From: Streptomyces sp. 8K308
GTDB taxonomy: Bacteria; Actinomycetota; Actinomycetes; Streptomycetales; Streptomycetaceae
Direction of reading: 5' to 3'
Length of the DNA: 40,742 nt
Assembly (NCBI RefSeq): GCF_004348315.1
Contig: NZ_SMKC01000023.1
Location: forward strand, 1 to 40,742
A model generated the notes under the pieces. The model saw only the letters and a list, made by a program, of their open reading frames with translations, made no database searches and was not told the origin of the DNA. The translations under genes were made by a program, and so were the position numbers. Of the stretch, positions 30,896-39,710 are shown piece after piece (the stretch's first letter is position 1; each line of letters starts with the position of its first letter).

Positions 30896-31126
30896 TCAGA
30901 TCTGTCCCCCGCGGACACGGGCGACGGCGGCCTCGATCCCGATCCGGTCCACGGTCTTGATGGCCTGGGCGCTCAACCTCAGCCGGACGTACCGGTGCTC
31001 GCTGGGCAGCCAGTAGCGCCTGCTCTGGATGTTGGGGTTGAACCGGCGTTTGGTACGGCGGTGGGAGTGCGAGACGTGGTTGCCGAATCCCGGTGATCGG
31101 CCGGTGAGTTGGCAGTGTGCGGACAT
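30896..31126 (-). CDS. rpmB2: Ribosomal protein L28, zinc-independent paralogue
   Basis: 76 residues from ATG 31126, preceded by [79 protein letters not shown]. It is L28. Zinc-binding L28 has four cysteines (CxxC near the start and CxxC near the end), and only one remains here. Third gene of the zinc-sparing operon, 29 bp after rpmF2. Confidence 0.95.
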   Translation of the reverse strand: MSAHCQLTGRSPGFGNHVSHSHRRTKRRFNPNIQSRRYWLPSEHRYVRLRLSAQAIKTVDRIGIEAAVARVRGGQI

Positions 31127-31155
31127 GGTTCCTCCTTGCTGTCGGCCGGCGATCG

Positions 31156-31320
31156 CTACGGGGTGAGGAGACCGCGCTCGTACGCGCGGACGAGGTTGCG
31201 CGGCACGAGGTGCTGACGGCCGTCGATGGTGACGGGCACCAGATCGGGCGTGCTCGCCTTCCACTGCGCGCGCCGGTGCCGGGTGTTGCTGCGGGACATG
31301 CGTCGCTTCGGTACGGCCAT
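31156..31320 (-). CDS. rpmF2: Ribosomal protein L32, zinc-independent paralogue
   Basis: 54 residues from ATG 31320 after a GAGAGGAAG site: [30 protein letters not shown], '[21 protein letters not shown]'. The opening is diagnostic of L32. The zinc form has CPxC and a second pair, and this copy has no cysteine. It sits directly behind the canonical cobW gene (26 bp), so the two are one transcript. Confidence 0.95.
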   Translation of the reverse strand: MAVPKRRMSRSNTRHRRAQWKASTPDLVPVTIDGRQHLVPRNLVRAYERGLLTP

Positions 31321-31346
31321 GGTGTCTTCCTCTCGTGGGACGGTGG

Positions 31347-32594
31347 TCAGGGGTGGAGGGTGGGGACACGGCGGCTCCCGGCGGACGCCGGCGCGGGCGG
31401 ATGGTCGCCCGGGTAGCCGTGACCGTGGTGAAGGTCGGTGCCGTCCCACTCGGGGAACGGGTCCTCGTAGGCATGCCAGGCGTTCGGGCCGGCGCGCCAC
31501 TCGGTGTCGTCAAGGAGGCAGTCGCGTAGCGCCGCGCGGAGTTCGTCCTTCCGCAGGTCGGTGCCGATGAAGACGAGTTCCTGGCCCTGGGTCGCGCCGG
31601 AGTCTCCCGGCGAGCGGACGCCCGAGGGTTCGAACCTGGCGACCGAACCGGCCTGGGACCACAGCCCCGTGACGGCGGGCCGGGTCGCCGTCCAGTAGAA
31701 GCCCTTGGACCTGAGCACGGTGCCGAACCGGCCGCTGTCGAGCTCCTCGGTCACGAGGCGCCACAGCCGGCGCGGGTGGAAGGGACGGCCAGCCCGGAAG
31801 AGCAGGCTGGAGATGCCGTACTCCTCGGTCTCGGGGACATGGTCACCGTTGAGCTCGGCGAGCCAACCCGGGGCCTCCTGCGCCCTGGCCAGGCTGAAGC
31901 TGCCCGTACCGAGGATCTCCCGGGGCGAAAGACGGCCGTGAAACGAGCGCAGCACGCGGGCCGGCGGGTTGAGCCGCCGGAGCGCGGCCTCCAGCCTGGC
32001 CACCTCGTCCGGCGCGACGAGGTCGGCCTTGTTGACCACGATGACGTCGGCGAACTCGATCTGGTCCACCAGGAGATCGCTGACGGTCCGCTCGTCGTCC
32101 GCGTACTGGTCGAGCCCCCGCTCGGCGAGCAGGTCGCCGCGGTCGAGCTCGGGCAGGAAGTTCGCCGCGTCCACCACGGTGACCATGGTGTCGAGACGCG
32201 CGATGTCACCGAGGGTCGCGCCATCGTCCCTGGGGAAGGCGAACGTCGCCGCGACGGGCATGGGTTCGGAGATGCCGCTCGACTCGATCAGCAGGTAGTC
32301 GAAGCGTCCGGCGCGCGCCAGGCGGTCCACCTCCTCCAGGAGGTCGTCCCGCAGGGTGCAGCAGATGCAGCCGTTGGTCATCTCCACGAGCCGCTCGTCG
32401 GTGCGGGAGAGCGAGCCGCCGTCCCGGACCAGGGCGGCGTCGATGTTGACCTCGCTCATGTCGTTGACGATCACGGCCACCCGCAGACCGTCCCGGTTGG
32501 CGAGCACGTGGTTGAGCAGGGTCGTCTTGCCCGCGCCGAGAAAGCCGGACAGGACGGTGACGGGGAGCCTGCCGTCGGTCGTCTCGGCGGTCAT
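31347..32594 (-). CDS. COG0523 (CobW/ZigA-type) zinc metallochaperone GTPase
   Basis: 415 residues from ATG 32594. Walker A '[13 protein letters not shown]' (about 17-29), the metal motif '[21 protein letters not shown]' with CxCC, Walker B-like '[17 protein letters not shown]', the guanine motif '[14 protein letters not shown]', and a CobW C-terminal domain ('[16 protein letters not shown]', '[12 protein letters not shown]', '[23 protein letters not shown]'). The last 40 residues contain a His-rich tail (HHGHGY) that could bind metal. These GTPases are thought to carry scarce zinc to client enzymes. It is the first gene of the zinc-sparing operon, with a Zur box 51 bp upstream, divergent from rpmG2. 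Confidence 0.93.
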   Translation of the reverse strand: MTAETTDGRLPVTVLSGFLGAGKTTLLNHVLANRDGLRVAVIVNDMSEVNIDAALVRDGGSLSRTDERLVEMTNGCICCTLRDDLLEEVDRLARAGRFDYLLIESSGISEPMPVAATFAFPRDDGATLGDIARLDTMVTVVDAANFLPELDRGDLLAERGLDQYADDERTVSDLLVDQIEFADVIVVNKADLVAPDEVARLEAALRRLNPPARVLRSFHGRLSPREILGTGSFSLARAQEAPGWLAELNGDHVPETEEYGISSLLFRAGRPFHPRRLWRLVTEELDSGRFGTVLRSKGFYWTATRPAVTGLWSQAGSVARFEPSGVRSPGDSGATQGQELVFIGTDLRKDELRAALRDCLLDDTEWRAGPNAWHAYEDPFPEWDGTDLHHGHGYPGDHPPAPASAGSRRVPTLHP

Positions 32595-32644
32595 CGTCCA
32601 CCGCCCGGCCCGCAGTCGGCTCCAGCCATGAGACCCCCTCCTAA

Positions 32645-32671
32645 TGAAATCGATTTTCGTTTCCGTATACT
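32645..32671. promoter_or_regulatory. Zur box and promoter between cobW and rpmG2
   Basis: TGAAATCGATTTTCG at 32645-32659 (CGAAAATCGATTTCA on the other strand) is the best Zur box in the window. On the plus strand TATACT (32666-32671) is a near-perfect -10 only 7 bp before the rpmG2 ATG, so rpmG2 is probably leaderless. One box can control both directions. Confidence 0.85.
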
Positions 32672-32678
32672 AGCCCCT

Positions 32679-32843
32679 ATGGCTCGCGATGACATCCGCC
32701 CGATCATCAAGCTGCGTTCGACCGCAGGCACCGGCTACACCTACGTGACCCGCAAGAACCGCAGGAACGACCCCGACCGCCTGGAGCTGCGGAAGTACGA
32801 CCCGGTGGCGCGCCGGCACGTGGTCTTCCGGGAGGAGCGGTAG
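32679..32843 (+). CDS. rpmG2: Ribosomal protein L33, zinc-independent paralogue
   Basis: 54 residues: [54 protein letters not shown]. This is L33 with the typical [10 protein letters not shown] block. The zinc form carries CxxC near the middle and the end, and none is present here. The ATG follows the TATACT -10 at a distance that predicts leaderless translation. It diverges from cobW and shares the Zur box. Confidence 0.95.
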   Translation: MARDDIRPIIKLRSTAGTGYTYVTRKNRRNDPDRLELRKYDPVARRHVVFREER

Positions 32844-32873
32844 GCGCCGAGCCGGCCCGGCCGGTTCGTCCGG

Positions 32874-33110
32874 CTATCCGGAGTTCTCGCGTGTCACGAC
32901 GTACACCCCCCAGCCCGGTGGGGGGTCAGCGGGCGCGGTCAGGCCGGCGTCGGCCAACTCCTCGAGCAGCCAGGCCTCGGGGAGCAGGTGCCAGAGGTAG
33001 CTGACCCGCCGCTCGTCGACCAACCGCCCCTCCTGGAACGTGCGGTGGGTCCTGTGCCACGTCAGCGCGGCATCCCGGCGGCTCGACGGCGGCCCGGCCC
33101 TCGTAGTGTC
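32874..33110 (-). pseudogene. C-terminal remnant of a methyltransferase-like gene
   Basis: The minus strand reads 'LTWHRTHRTFQEGRLVDERRVSYLWHLLPEAWLLEELADAGLTAPADPPPGWGVYVVTRE' and ends in a TAG at 32874. The 'L..LADAGL' and 'GWGVYVVTRE' tail resembles SAM methyltransferases. No motif I is found upstream; the gene is cut by the dehydrogenase remnant. Confidence 0.4.
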
Positions 33111-33271
33111 GTCGGACGACCCGCGCGGTCACCCGGGCGCGCAGGTCGTCGTCGGCGGCCAACACCCTGGCGAGCAGCGCGCACCGGACGGGGTTGAGCG
33201 GGGAGGCGGCGCACCCGTTCGACGGAGGCGGAGCTGGTCGGCCGCGAGGTGCCCCAGGCGGACGGACGGCC

Positions 33272-33837
33272 CGCCGCGGGATCGAGCCCGCCGACCACCA
33301 GGTCATGGGCCACGAGTACGTGGGACTGGTCGAGGAGGTCAGCTCCGAGGTGAGGAGCGTCAAGCCAGGAGACTTCGTCGTCGGGTCGTTCGTCATCTCC
33401 GACAACACCTGCGAGATCCGCCGCTCCGGACAGTCCGGCTGCGGTGCACCGACAGTTCGTGGCGCAGACGATCGGCACTCAGGCCGAGAAGGCCCGCATC
33501 CCCCACGCCGACGGCGCCCTCGTCGCCACACCCGGGCAGCCGGCCCCGGAGCTGATCCCCTCGCTGCTGGCCGCGTCCGACGTTCTCGGCACCGGCTGGT
33601 ACGGGGCGGTCGCCGCCGAGGCGGCCCCGGCAAGACGGTCGCGGTCATCGGGGGCGGCACAGTCGACCTGATGCCGTTCTGGCCGCCAAACGACTGGGCG
33701 CGGAGCGAATCATCGCGATGTCCCGTCACCCCGAGCGGCAGAAGCTGGCCCACTTCTACGACACCACCGACATCGTCGAGAAGCGCGGCGACGCGGGCGT
33801 GGCGAGGATCAAGGAGCTCACCGCCCAACTCGGTGTT
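33272..33837 (+). pseudogene. Zinc-type alcohol dehydrogenase remnant
   Basis: The plus strand shows 'RGIEPADHQVMGHEYVGLVEEVSSEVRSVKPGDFVVGSFVISDNTCEI', then in other frames 'HRQFVAQTIGTQAEKARIPHADGALVATPGQPAPELIPSLLAASDVLGTGWYGAVAAEA', 'PGKTVAVIGGGTVDL' and 'LGAERIIAMSRHPERQKLAHFYDTTDIVEKRGDAGVARIKELTAQLG'. Zinc-ligand His (GHEYVG) and cofactor blocks are recognisable in order. At least three frameshifts are present, and both ends are lost. The 3' end is fused to ISL3 sequence at about 33838. Confidence 0.85.
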
Positions 33838-33857
33838 GTCGTCAAGGAGTCAGCAGG

Positions 33858-34450
33858 TCGGGCCGCGTCCCGGCTGCTACGCGTCCTGGCCACGCCGGCC
33901 TCCCGCTCCACCGCCCTGCGGGCGCTGCCGCGCATGCCACTGCCCCTGCGGCGGGTGCCGCGCGTCCTGGGCGTGGACGACTTCGCCCTGCGCCGCCGTC
34001 ACCGCTACGCGACCATCCTGATCGACGCAGAGACCGGCGAACGCGTCGACGTACTCCCCGGCCGGAGGGCCGACGCCCTGGAGACGTGGTTGCGCGAGCA
34101 CCCCGGTGTTCAGGTGGTGTGCCGGGATGGTTCCGGCTCCTACGGCGAGGCCGTCCGCCGCGCGCTGCCCGACGCGGCTCAGGTCGGCGACCGGTGGCAC
34201 ATCCGAAACAACCTGTGCCAAGCCACCCTCAAGGAGGTCAGGGCCCACTCCGCCTGCTGGGCCACCGTCAACCCGCCCCGCCCCGACGGCCAGCGCGCCC
34301 AGGCCACCCGCGAACGCTGGCACGCCGTCCACGACCTGCTCGGCAAAGGCGTCGGCCTGCTCGAATGCGCCCGCCGCCTGAACCTGGCCCTGAACACCGT
34401 CAAACCCTACGCCCGCACCCCCGAGCCCGAAGGCCACCACACCCATGTCC
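33858..34450 (+). pseudogene. ISL3-family transposase remnant (central part)
   Basis: 'RAASRLLRVLATPASRSTALRALPRMPLPLRRVPRVLGVDDFALRRRHRYATILIDAETGERVDVLPGRRADALETWLREHPGVQVVCRDGSGSYGEAVRRALPDAAQVGDRWH', 'HDLLGKGVGLLECARRLNLALNTVK'. This covers the first two catalytic Asp residues of an ISL3 transposase but lacks the zinc-finger N-terminus and the C-terminal Glu region. It is in frame with the preceding dehydrogenase piece, forming a chimeric frame from 33718. Confidence 0.85.
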
Positions 34451-34479
34451 AAGAACGTCGAACGTCATCTCGGCTTGAC

Positions 34480-35271
34480 GTTTATCCTCGGCGGGCTTGG
34501 TGCTCCTTGATCGACTCGGCCACAGCGGGCGGGGCCGGGATCGCGGAGCATGACGCGGTCCGAGCGCAGGCGTCCGACCAGGACGACAGGCAGGTCCGCC
34601 AGTGCGTGGGAGAGGTAGGCGACGTCGTAACCTGAGTCCATGACGATCCGGATTCGCGGATCACCCGCCCGCCACTGCTGGCCTGCATCAACCGCTCGAC
34701 ATCTCGCGTAGTGGGTGGCGGTCACGAACATGGCGTCGTCCGCCGGCCCCAGGCGCACGGCATCCAGCAGCGCGACCCACGAGGTCCGGCCGGTCTCCAG
34801 GGCTGCGACGAAGAGTACGGCCAGCCGGCATGAGTTGGTCCGTCTTGCGATCCCCACGCCCGTAGATGTGGCAGAACAGCCTCTGGTCGCTGGTCGGGGC
34901 ATCCGGGCGCAGCCAGTTGCTGACATCCACGGCCAGCACGATCCGCCCATCAGCCGCCCTGGGCAGCGGCAGGCCGGCCAGCGCGCGGCGCAACCGCGCC
35001 GGCTCCAGCCAGCCCCGGTCCAACGCGGCATACAGCGCTCCGTGCCCCGCCGGTGCTCGACCGCCAGACAGAGCTCGACCAGGGTCTTCACCGGTCCAAC
35101 GGTGCACAAGACCGCGTCGGTGAGTTCGAACAGCGCATCGGCACGGCTGTACAGGCAGTCGTAGAAGTCGACCCGGAAACGGGACAACAGGCCCAGCACC
35201 TGACTTCCGGGCACATCGGCGGGCAGACTCACACGCAGCGGCCGTTCCTTACGTGCTTCATGACTCGACAT
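34480..35271 (-). pseudogene. Putative NF041680-type actinomycete transposase, frameshifted
   Basis: ATG 35271 starts MSSHEARKERPLRVSLPADVPGSQVLGLLSRFRVDFYDCLYSRADALFELTDAVLCTVGPVKTLVELCLAVEHRRG. The frame slips near 35060 and slips back near 34820, so the middle ('RLRRALAGLPLPRAADGRIVLAVDVSNWLRPDAP') is in another frame. The end reads 'VAALETGRTSWVALLDAVRLGPADDAMFVTATHYARC' and 'RIVMDSGYDVAYLSHALADLPVVLVGRLRSDRVMLRDPGP'. This matches the putative actinomycete transposase group as I remember it. The two compensating shifts and the missing C-terminus mean it is inactive. Confidence 0.7.
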
Positions 35272-35359
35272 CTCGAAGCGTGGAGAACGGCCGCGTCACG
35301 TGACGCTGATTCCCGGGGATCCCAGCAGGTCAAGTGACCTGCGACATTAAACGCCAAGC

Positions 35360-36112
35360 TCAGGCTGGGTGCGAGCTGATCAGTATCCCGATCTTGTCGA
35401 TTCGGTGTTCTGGATTGCCCTGGTCATCGGCCCAGTAGTTCCCGGCGGCGTGGTCCTCCTGGGTGGCGCACGTCGACAGGGTGATCATTGCCTGGCTGGG
35501 CGTGCGACCCGGATGTCCGGGAACGGCGGCTCGTTGCTCTGCCAGGGATCGCTCCGAACGAAACGACGTCTCCCTGGTCTCGATCACCTGGTAGACGTAG
35601 GTGCGTTGGTCGGTGGCCACTTCGATCCTCGCGCCGTTCCGGAGGTCGGGGATCGCGAGGAACGGGCCGCCCGCTGAGTTTCGGTGCGCTGTCACCTGGT
35701 AGTTCCCGATGCCTCCGGGGCCGACTCCTCCGGACGGGCCGTGTGGGCTGGCCGCGATGCCGCGGTCCTGGATCTCCGTCCCTGGGGCGTCGTCGGTCTG
35801 TCCCTGATAGGGCTCGACGCGCAGGTTCCGGATGTCAAGTTCCGGGATGGTCAGGTAGGCGACCTGCGGGCGGCCGTCGCTGGTGAGGGGCGGTTCCTGC
35901 TCGGGGCTCGGGTCCTGGCTGGGAGCCGGCGTCTGGTCGGAGACCTCGCTGGCGCCCTGTCGGTCTTCCGGCGCGGGAGGTGCCTCGGGGCTGCTCGACG
36001 TGCATCCGCTGACGGCGAGCAGCGTGGTCAGCCCGGCGATGAGGAGCGTGGTCCGGTTGCGCGGACGCGGCGCGACGGGCGGCGGTGCGGGGCGTATGTG
36101 TCGTGTCCACAT
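35360..36112 (-). CDS. Sortase (class E/F-like) with a lipoprotein-type signal
   Basis: ATG 36112 gives 250 residues; GTG 36142 is a possible earlier start. An Arg-rich N-terminus and hydrophobic core end in LLAVSGC, a clear lipobox, followed by a Ser/Pro/Glu-rich spacer. The catalytic domain shows the sortase trio: His in 'GNYQVTAHRNSAGGPF', Cys in 'ITLSTCATQED', and Arg in 'HRIDKIGIL'. Sortases cut a C-terminal motif and attach proteins to the cell wall. A lipid-anchored sortase is unusual, because the family normally uses a transmembrane helix. It lies 59 bp downstream of a lipoprotein hydrolase gene on the same strand, so an operon is likely. Confidence 0.88.
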   Translation of the reverse strand: MWTRHIRPAPPPVAPRPRNRTTLLIAGLTTLLAVSGCTSSSPEAPPAPEDRQGASEVSDQTPAPSQDPSPEQEPPLTSDGRPQVAYLTIPELDIRNLRVEPYQGQTDDAPGTEIQDRGIAASPHGPSGGVGPGGIGNYQVTAHRNSAGGPFLAIPDLRNGARIEVATDQRTYVYQVIETRETSFRSERSLAEQRAAVPGHPGRTPSQAMITLSTCATQEDHAAGNYWADDQGNPEHRIDKIGILISSHPA

Positions 36113-36171
36113 GGTGTCGGCACCTCGGGTTGGGGTCGTCACGAGACGACGGGCCTGTCAGGAAGGCGGGT

Positions 36172-37239
36172 TCAGGTCAGGTGACGTTGGAGGAATGCGA
36201 CGGTGTCCTCCATGGACTGGGTGAATTGGGGTCCGAAGGCGTGATAGTCGTCGTACCAGTTGAGCTGGACGTCGACGTCTGCCTGAGCGAGCGCGGTGTG
36301 CGTCGCACGAGCCCACTCGGGCGGGCACTGCTCGTCGCGGGTGCCGTGGATCATCAGGACGGGTTCGGTGATGCGGTCGAAATAGGGGCGGGTTGACATG
36401 TCCTGCCAGGCCGCCGGGTTCTCGTCGGGTGTGCCGTGGCGGCTCGCGTACTCCGCGCCATAGCCGTCGACCGGACGCTCGCCCCATTGCCGGTAGTTGT
36501 CCGACTCGAGCGAGGACTGTGCCGAGTAGACGATGCCGGCGTCGACAAGTCCGGGCGCCATCTCGAGTGCTTGGAGCACCACGCTGCCGCCCATGGAACG
36601 CCCCATCAGGCCGATCTGCTCGTCGTCGACGGGCAGATCGGACGCCCGGAGCGCGGAGACGCCGCCGAGTACGTCGACGGCGTACCCGCGGTACAGCTGG
36701 CCCAACAGCTCAGGATCGTCGTCTGAACCGGCGTGTGCGCGGTAGTCGACGTGCAGCGCGACGTATCCGTTCTCGGACAGGTGACCGCGCTCGCGGGTCA
36801 TGCCCTGCCCGGTGACGTAGGCGTCGCGGTCGATCCACCCATGGGCGAGCACGACTGCGGGGAACGGGCCGCTACCGGTGGGAATGTTGAGCACGCCGGT
36901 GATGCGGAGCCCGTCACTGCGGTAGCTGACGTCGTAGGAGGTGTAGGCCGCTGTCTGCTCGCGGACTCTTCCGAGCTGGATCGGTGAGGCATCGGGCACC
37001 TCGTCGAAGTAGTCCGTGAGCGACGGGTGTTGGGCCGAATCCTCGGCCGGGGTCGTGGGCGCCTCGGTCGGCTGGTCGCCGACCCCGGATCCAGCGGTCG
37101 CGGACTCGGAGGTCTCGGCGGGCGTCGAAGGCGCGGGCTGCTGGTCACGGTCGGTGTCGCTCGTGGATGTCGAGCATCCGGTGAGCGTGAGCGTGCAGAC
37201 CGACAGGAGTGCGGCAACCAGGAGTCGTCGTAAGTTCAC
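36172..37239 (-). CDS. Lipoprotein alpha/beta hydrolase (prolyl-oligopeptidase / S9-like), TTA codon
   Basis: GTG 37239 follows GGAG and opens MNLRRLLVAALLSVCTLTLTGCSTSTS, a lipoprotein signal with lipobox LTGC. Codon 3 is TTA, the rare leucine codon read by the bldA tRNA, so translation may be tied to development in Streptomyces. A Ser/Thr/Pro spacer (about 25-75) precedes an alpha/beta hydrolase domain: 'FPAVVLAHGWIDRDAY', nucleophile Ser in 'IGLMGRSMGGSVVLQALEMAP', Asp in 'VLMIHGTRDEQCPPEWA', His in 'YDDYHAFGPQF'. It resembles S9-type dipeptidyl peptidases or esterases, 355 residues. Substrate unknown. The sortase gene follows, so both products sit on the outer face of the membrane. Confidence 0.88.
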   Translation of the reverse strand: MNLRRLLVAALLSVCTLTLTGCSTSTSDTDRDQQPAPSTPAETSESATAGSGVGDQPTEAPTTPAEDSAQHPSLTDYFDEVPDASPIQLGRVREQTAAYTSYDVSYRSDGLRITGVLNIPTGSGPFPAVVLAHGWIDRDAYVTGQGMTRERGHLSENGYVALHVDYRAHAGSDDDPELLGQLYRGYAVDVLGGVSALRASDLPVDDEQIGLMGRSMGGSVVLQALEMAPGLVDAGIVYSAQSSLESDNYRQWGERPVDGYGAEYASRHGTPDENPAAWQDMSTRPYFDRITEPVLMIHGTRDEQCPPEWARATHTALAQADVDVQLNWYDDYHAFGPQFTQSMEDTVAFLQRHLT

Positions 37240-37299
37240 GCCGCGCTCTCCACACTCGACGAGACGGCGGCCGCGCGGCCCGGGCCCTGTGCCCCCCGC

Positions 37300-37570
37300 G
37301 GGCGCGACGCGCGCCTGACCAGCAGGCAGGCGACGGCTCCGACTTTCCCGGTGTCGGACAACGGCCTGTCCAGAGCCCAACCCATGAGGTTGGCCGCGAC
37401 GACATCCTGCCTCGCGTCGTGCACGACCGCCGGTAAGCTCATGCGGCCCAGCACCCGCCACACCGAGGTCCGCGCCGCCCGGGCGGCGCGCCGCCTGGTA
37501 CACACCGGCGCGGTGCGACATTCGCCCGGCGGGAGAACAGGAACTCCCGTAACTCGTCCTTCGTCCCCAT
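37300..37570 (-). pseudogene. XRE/MmyB-type regulator remnant
   Basis: ATG 37570 begins MGTKDELREFLFSRRANVAP, the usual start of Streptomyces MmyB-like helix-turn-helix regulators. After a frameshift the text 'LPAVVHDARQDVVAANLMGWAL' matches the start of their C-terminal ligand domain. The middle, including the HTH, is deleted. Confidence 0.6.
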
Positions 37571-37759
37571 GGCTCCACAGTAGACTCGGATCGCCTGCGT
37601 TGGGAGGCCCTGCCAGAACCCCCAACGACCTTACTCGACAGTCCCTCTTGGCGATCGCCGTTGACATCGCCGAACCGCCGCGGGCTCAGCGCGGTGAGCG
37701 GAGCGACCCGGGGCGGCTCCGACGCCGTGACACCCCTGACCAGCAGTCGCGGGACCCCT

Positions 37760-38528
37760 TTCAGCAGGGCGCCATCGTGATGGCCCGCCGGACGTGCCGC
37801 GACAGTTCGCCGGAGTCGATGAAGCGAGTGAGGGCCGCCTGCCCGACGTGTTCGCCATGCCAGTCGGTGAGCTGCTTGGCCGCGCGCATAGCCGGCCGCA
37901 GCGAGGCCGGTGCGATGAGGAAGCCGAGCCGCAGCATTGGCAGCAGCGTATTGGAGAAGGTACCCACGTAGAGCACCCGGCCGGTGCGGTCGAGGCTCTG
38001 CAAAGGGGCCAGCGGGCGGTCGGCGTAGCGGAACTCGCTGTCGTAGTCGTCCTCGATCAGGGCGCCGCGACGCGCGGCCCACGCCAGCAGCGCTGTGCGC
38101 CGGGCCGGTGATCGGCATGCCCAGCGGGAATTGGTGCGAAGGGGTCGTACACCAGGCGGGGGCCGGGAGCGCGTCCACGAGCAGGCCCTCGTCGTCCACG
38201 GGGACCGCCACGACCCTGGCGCCCAGCGAGCGGAAGAGCGACCGCGCCGCCGGAGAGCCGGGCTCCTCGACGGCGACCAGGTCGCCCGGCTCGATCAGGC
38301 TGATGAGGTCAGCGCCTGCTGGGCACCCTGAGTGGATCAACACATCCTCGGCCGAGGCACGGACGGACCGGGAGACGCCGACGTACCGGGCGACGGCCTC
38401 GCGCAGGCCGGCGTGCCCTGCCGGGTCGGTGTAGCCGGCGGTGGTTCGGATCGTCGAGGCGCGCAGCTCGCCGGCGACCAGGCAGCGCCAGGTGGCGCGC
38501 GGGAACAGGCCGAGGTCACTCCGAATCG
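37760..38528 (-). pseudogene. MocR/PdxR-type aminotransferase-domain regulator remnant
   Basis: The minus strand reads 'SDLGLFPRATWRCLVAGELRASTIRTTAGYTDPAGHAGLREAVARYVGVSRSVRASAEDVLIHSGCPAGADLISLIEPGDLVAVEEPGSPAA', then after a frameshift near 38110 'DRTGRVLYVGTFSNTLLPMLRLGFLIAPASLRPAMRAAKQLTDWH'. These are consecutive blocks of the fold-type I aminotransferase domain of MocR regulators; the PLP lysine of a normal 'GTFSKTL' is replaced by Asn here. The wHTH N-terminus and the far C-terminus are missing. Confidence 0.85.
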
Positions 38529-38542
38529 CTCGGCAGGCCCCC

Positions 38543-38761
38543 CGGGCTTCGTCATCCACTGCTCCGACCAGCGGTTCATCGACCACGTCCTGGACAACAC
38601 CACCTCCGGTGGCGTCACCGTCAACGGTCACGCCGCACCGGGCTGAGAACCTGCCCTTCGGCGGGGTGAACTCCAACGGTTACGGCCGCTACCACGGCGT
38701 CCGGGGCTTCCGTGAGCTGTCCAACGCAGGCTCCGTCTTCCAGGCCAAGACGGTGGCGTGA
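38543..38761 (+). pseudogene. C-terminal remnant of an aldehyde dehydrogenase
   Basis: 'PGFVIHCSDQRFIDHVLDNTTSGGVTVNGHAAPG', then after a shift near 38641 'NLPFGGVNSNGYGRYHGVRGFRELSNAGSVFQ'. This is the C-terminal block of the ALDH superfamily ('LPFGGVNxSGxG..HG..GF'). The catalytic Cys region is absent. It is joined at its 5' end to the MocR remnant on the opposite strand. Confidence 0.85.
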
Positions 38762-38962
38762 CCACCTCGCGACAGTGGTGGGCGGTTCGACGCGCAGGTC
38801 GAGTCCTCCGCTGGAGTGGCGGGTGGGAGCCGCCGCCGCGCCGTTTCGTGCGCCACGTGCCCCTCAGTCCGCTGTCGGGGACGGCGATGCCTGCGGCTCC
38901 ACAACTCCTCCGAAACCATTAAGGTTTGGTGCCCACGGACATGCCATACCAACGGGGGACTC

Positions 38963-39553
38963 ATGCGAACGTGTAAGTGGTTCTTCCTGCCTGTGCTGAC
39001 GGCTCTCGCGGTCGCCGGGTGCGGCGGCGGCGATGGCGGCGAGACGAATGCCGGAGGAGCTGTGTCGCCGTCGGCGTCGCGGGAGGCCGAGAGCGGCCAG
39101 GGGGCCGGGGAGGGCGGCGCCGAGGTGGTGCCGGCTGGCGAGGTGCCGGACCCGGCCGCGCTCGACGGCGACTGGGCGACCGGCGAGGGGGACACGAGGC
39201 GAGCCCTGCTGTTCATGGGCGGCTACGTGATCTACACCTACACCCTCCCGGGCGGGGTCGAGGGCACCTGCGACGGCTCGGTGACCGAGGAGGGCGCCAT
39301 GCGGGTCGGCAACTGCTCGACGCAGGACGCGGAGGAGGAGATGGACACCGAGGCCACCCTCCTGCTGGACGGCGACGTCCTGTACCTCACCTGGGCGTCC
39401 GGCACCACGGAGGCCTACGAGCCGACCACGGCCTTCGGCGAGGAGCGCACCACCGAGCCGGAACCGACCGACGGCATGGCCGAGTTCGACTACGACCAAT
39501 GGATGCAGGACATGGAAGAACTCGAAGACATCTTCGAGTCCTACGGCCATTGA
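38963..39553 (+). CDS. Secreted lipoprotein of unknown function
   Basis: ATG 38963, after a GGGGGAC site, opens 196 residues: MRTCKWFFLPVLTALAVAGCGGGDGGE, a lipoprotein signal with lipobox AVAGC. A Gly/Ala/Ser-rich spacer follows. A small domain ('LDGDWATGEGDTRRALLFMGGYVIYTYTLPGGVEGTCDGSVTEEGAMRVGNCSTQDAEEEMDTEATLLLDGDVLYLTW') alternates beta strands, like a small lipocalin-like barrel, with two cysteines that may pair. The C-terminus is strongly acidic. The family is not recognised. A kinase gene follows 157 bp downstream on the same strand. The outer domain of the protein at 3-965 also starts with a 'GTWESS'-like strand, so a related fold is possible. Confidence 0.82.
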   Translation: MRTCKWFFLPVLTALAVAGCGGGDGGETNAGGAVSPSASREAESGQGAGEGGAEVVPAGEVPDPAALDGDWATGEGDTRRALLFMGGYVIYTYTLPGGVEGTCDGSVTEEGAMRVGNCSTQDAEEEMDTEATLLLDGDVLYLTWASGTTEAYEPTTAFGEERTTEPEPTDGMAEFDYDQWMQDMEELEDIFESYGH

Positions 39554-39710
39554 CCGGCGGGCCGGGGCGGCGCCCGCCGCGGGCGGCGTCGCGGACACCG
39601 GGTGTCGCCCTGAGACCGAACCGGCCACCCACTCGATCGTCCGCCTGTGCGATCATCTCCCACCCGAATGGCCGTGGCGCGGCCCTGTGAACGCTACCGG
39701 GAGGTTCGGG

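Noticed and set aside
33718..34635. A 305-codon frame that looks like one protein
   Set aside because: The first part is dehydrogenase and the rest is ISL3 transposase; it is a fusion of two remnants.
36172..38676. Single 834-codon minus-strand protein
   Set aside because: The lipoprotein signal and ribosome site at 37239 mark the true start; the upstream part is MocR and MmyB remnant text in mixed frames.
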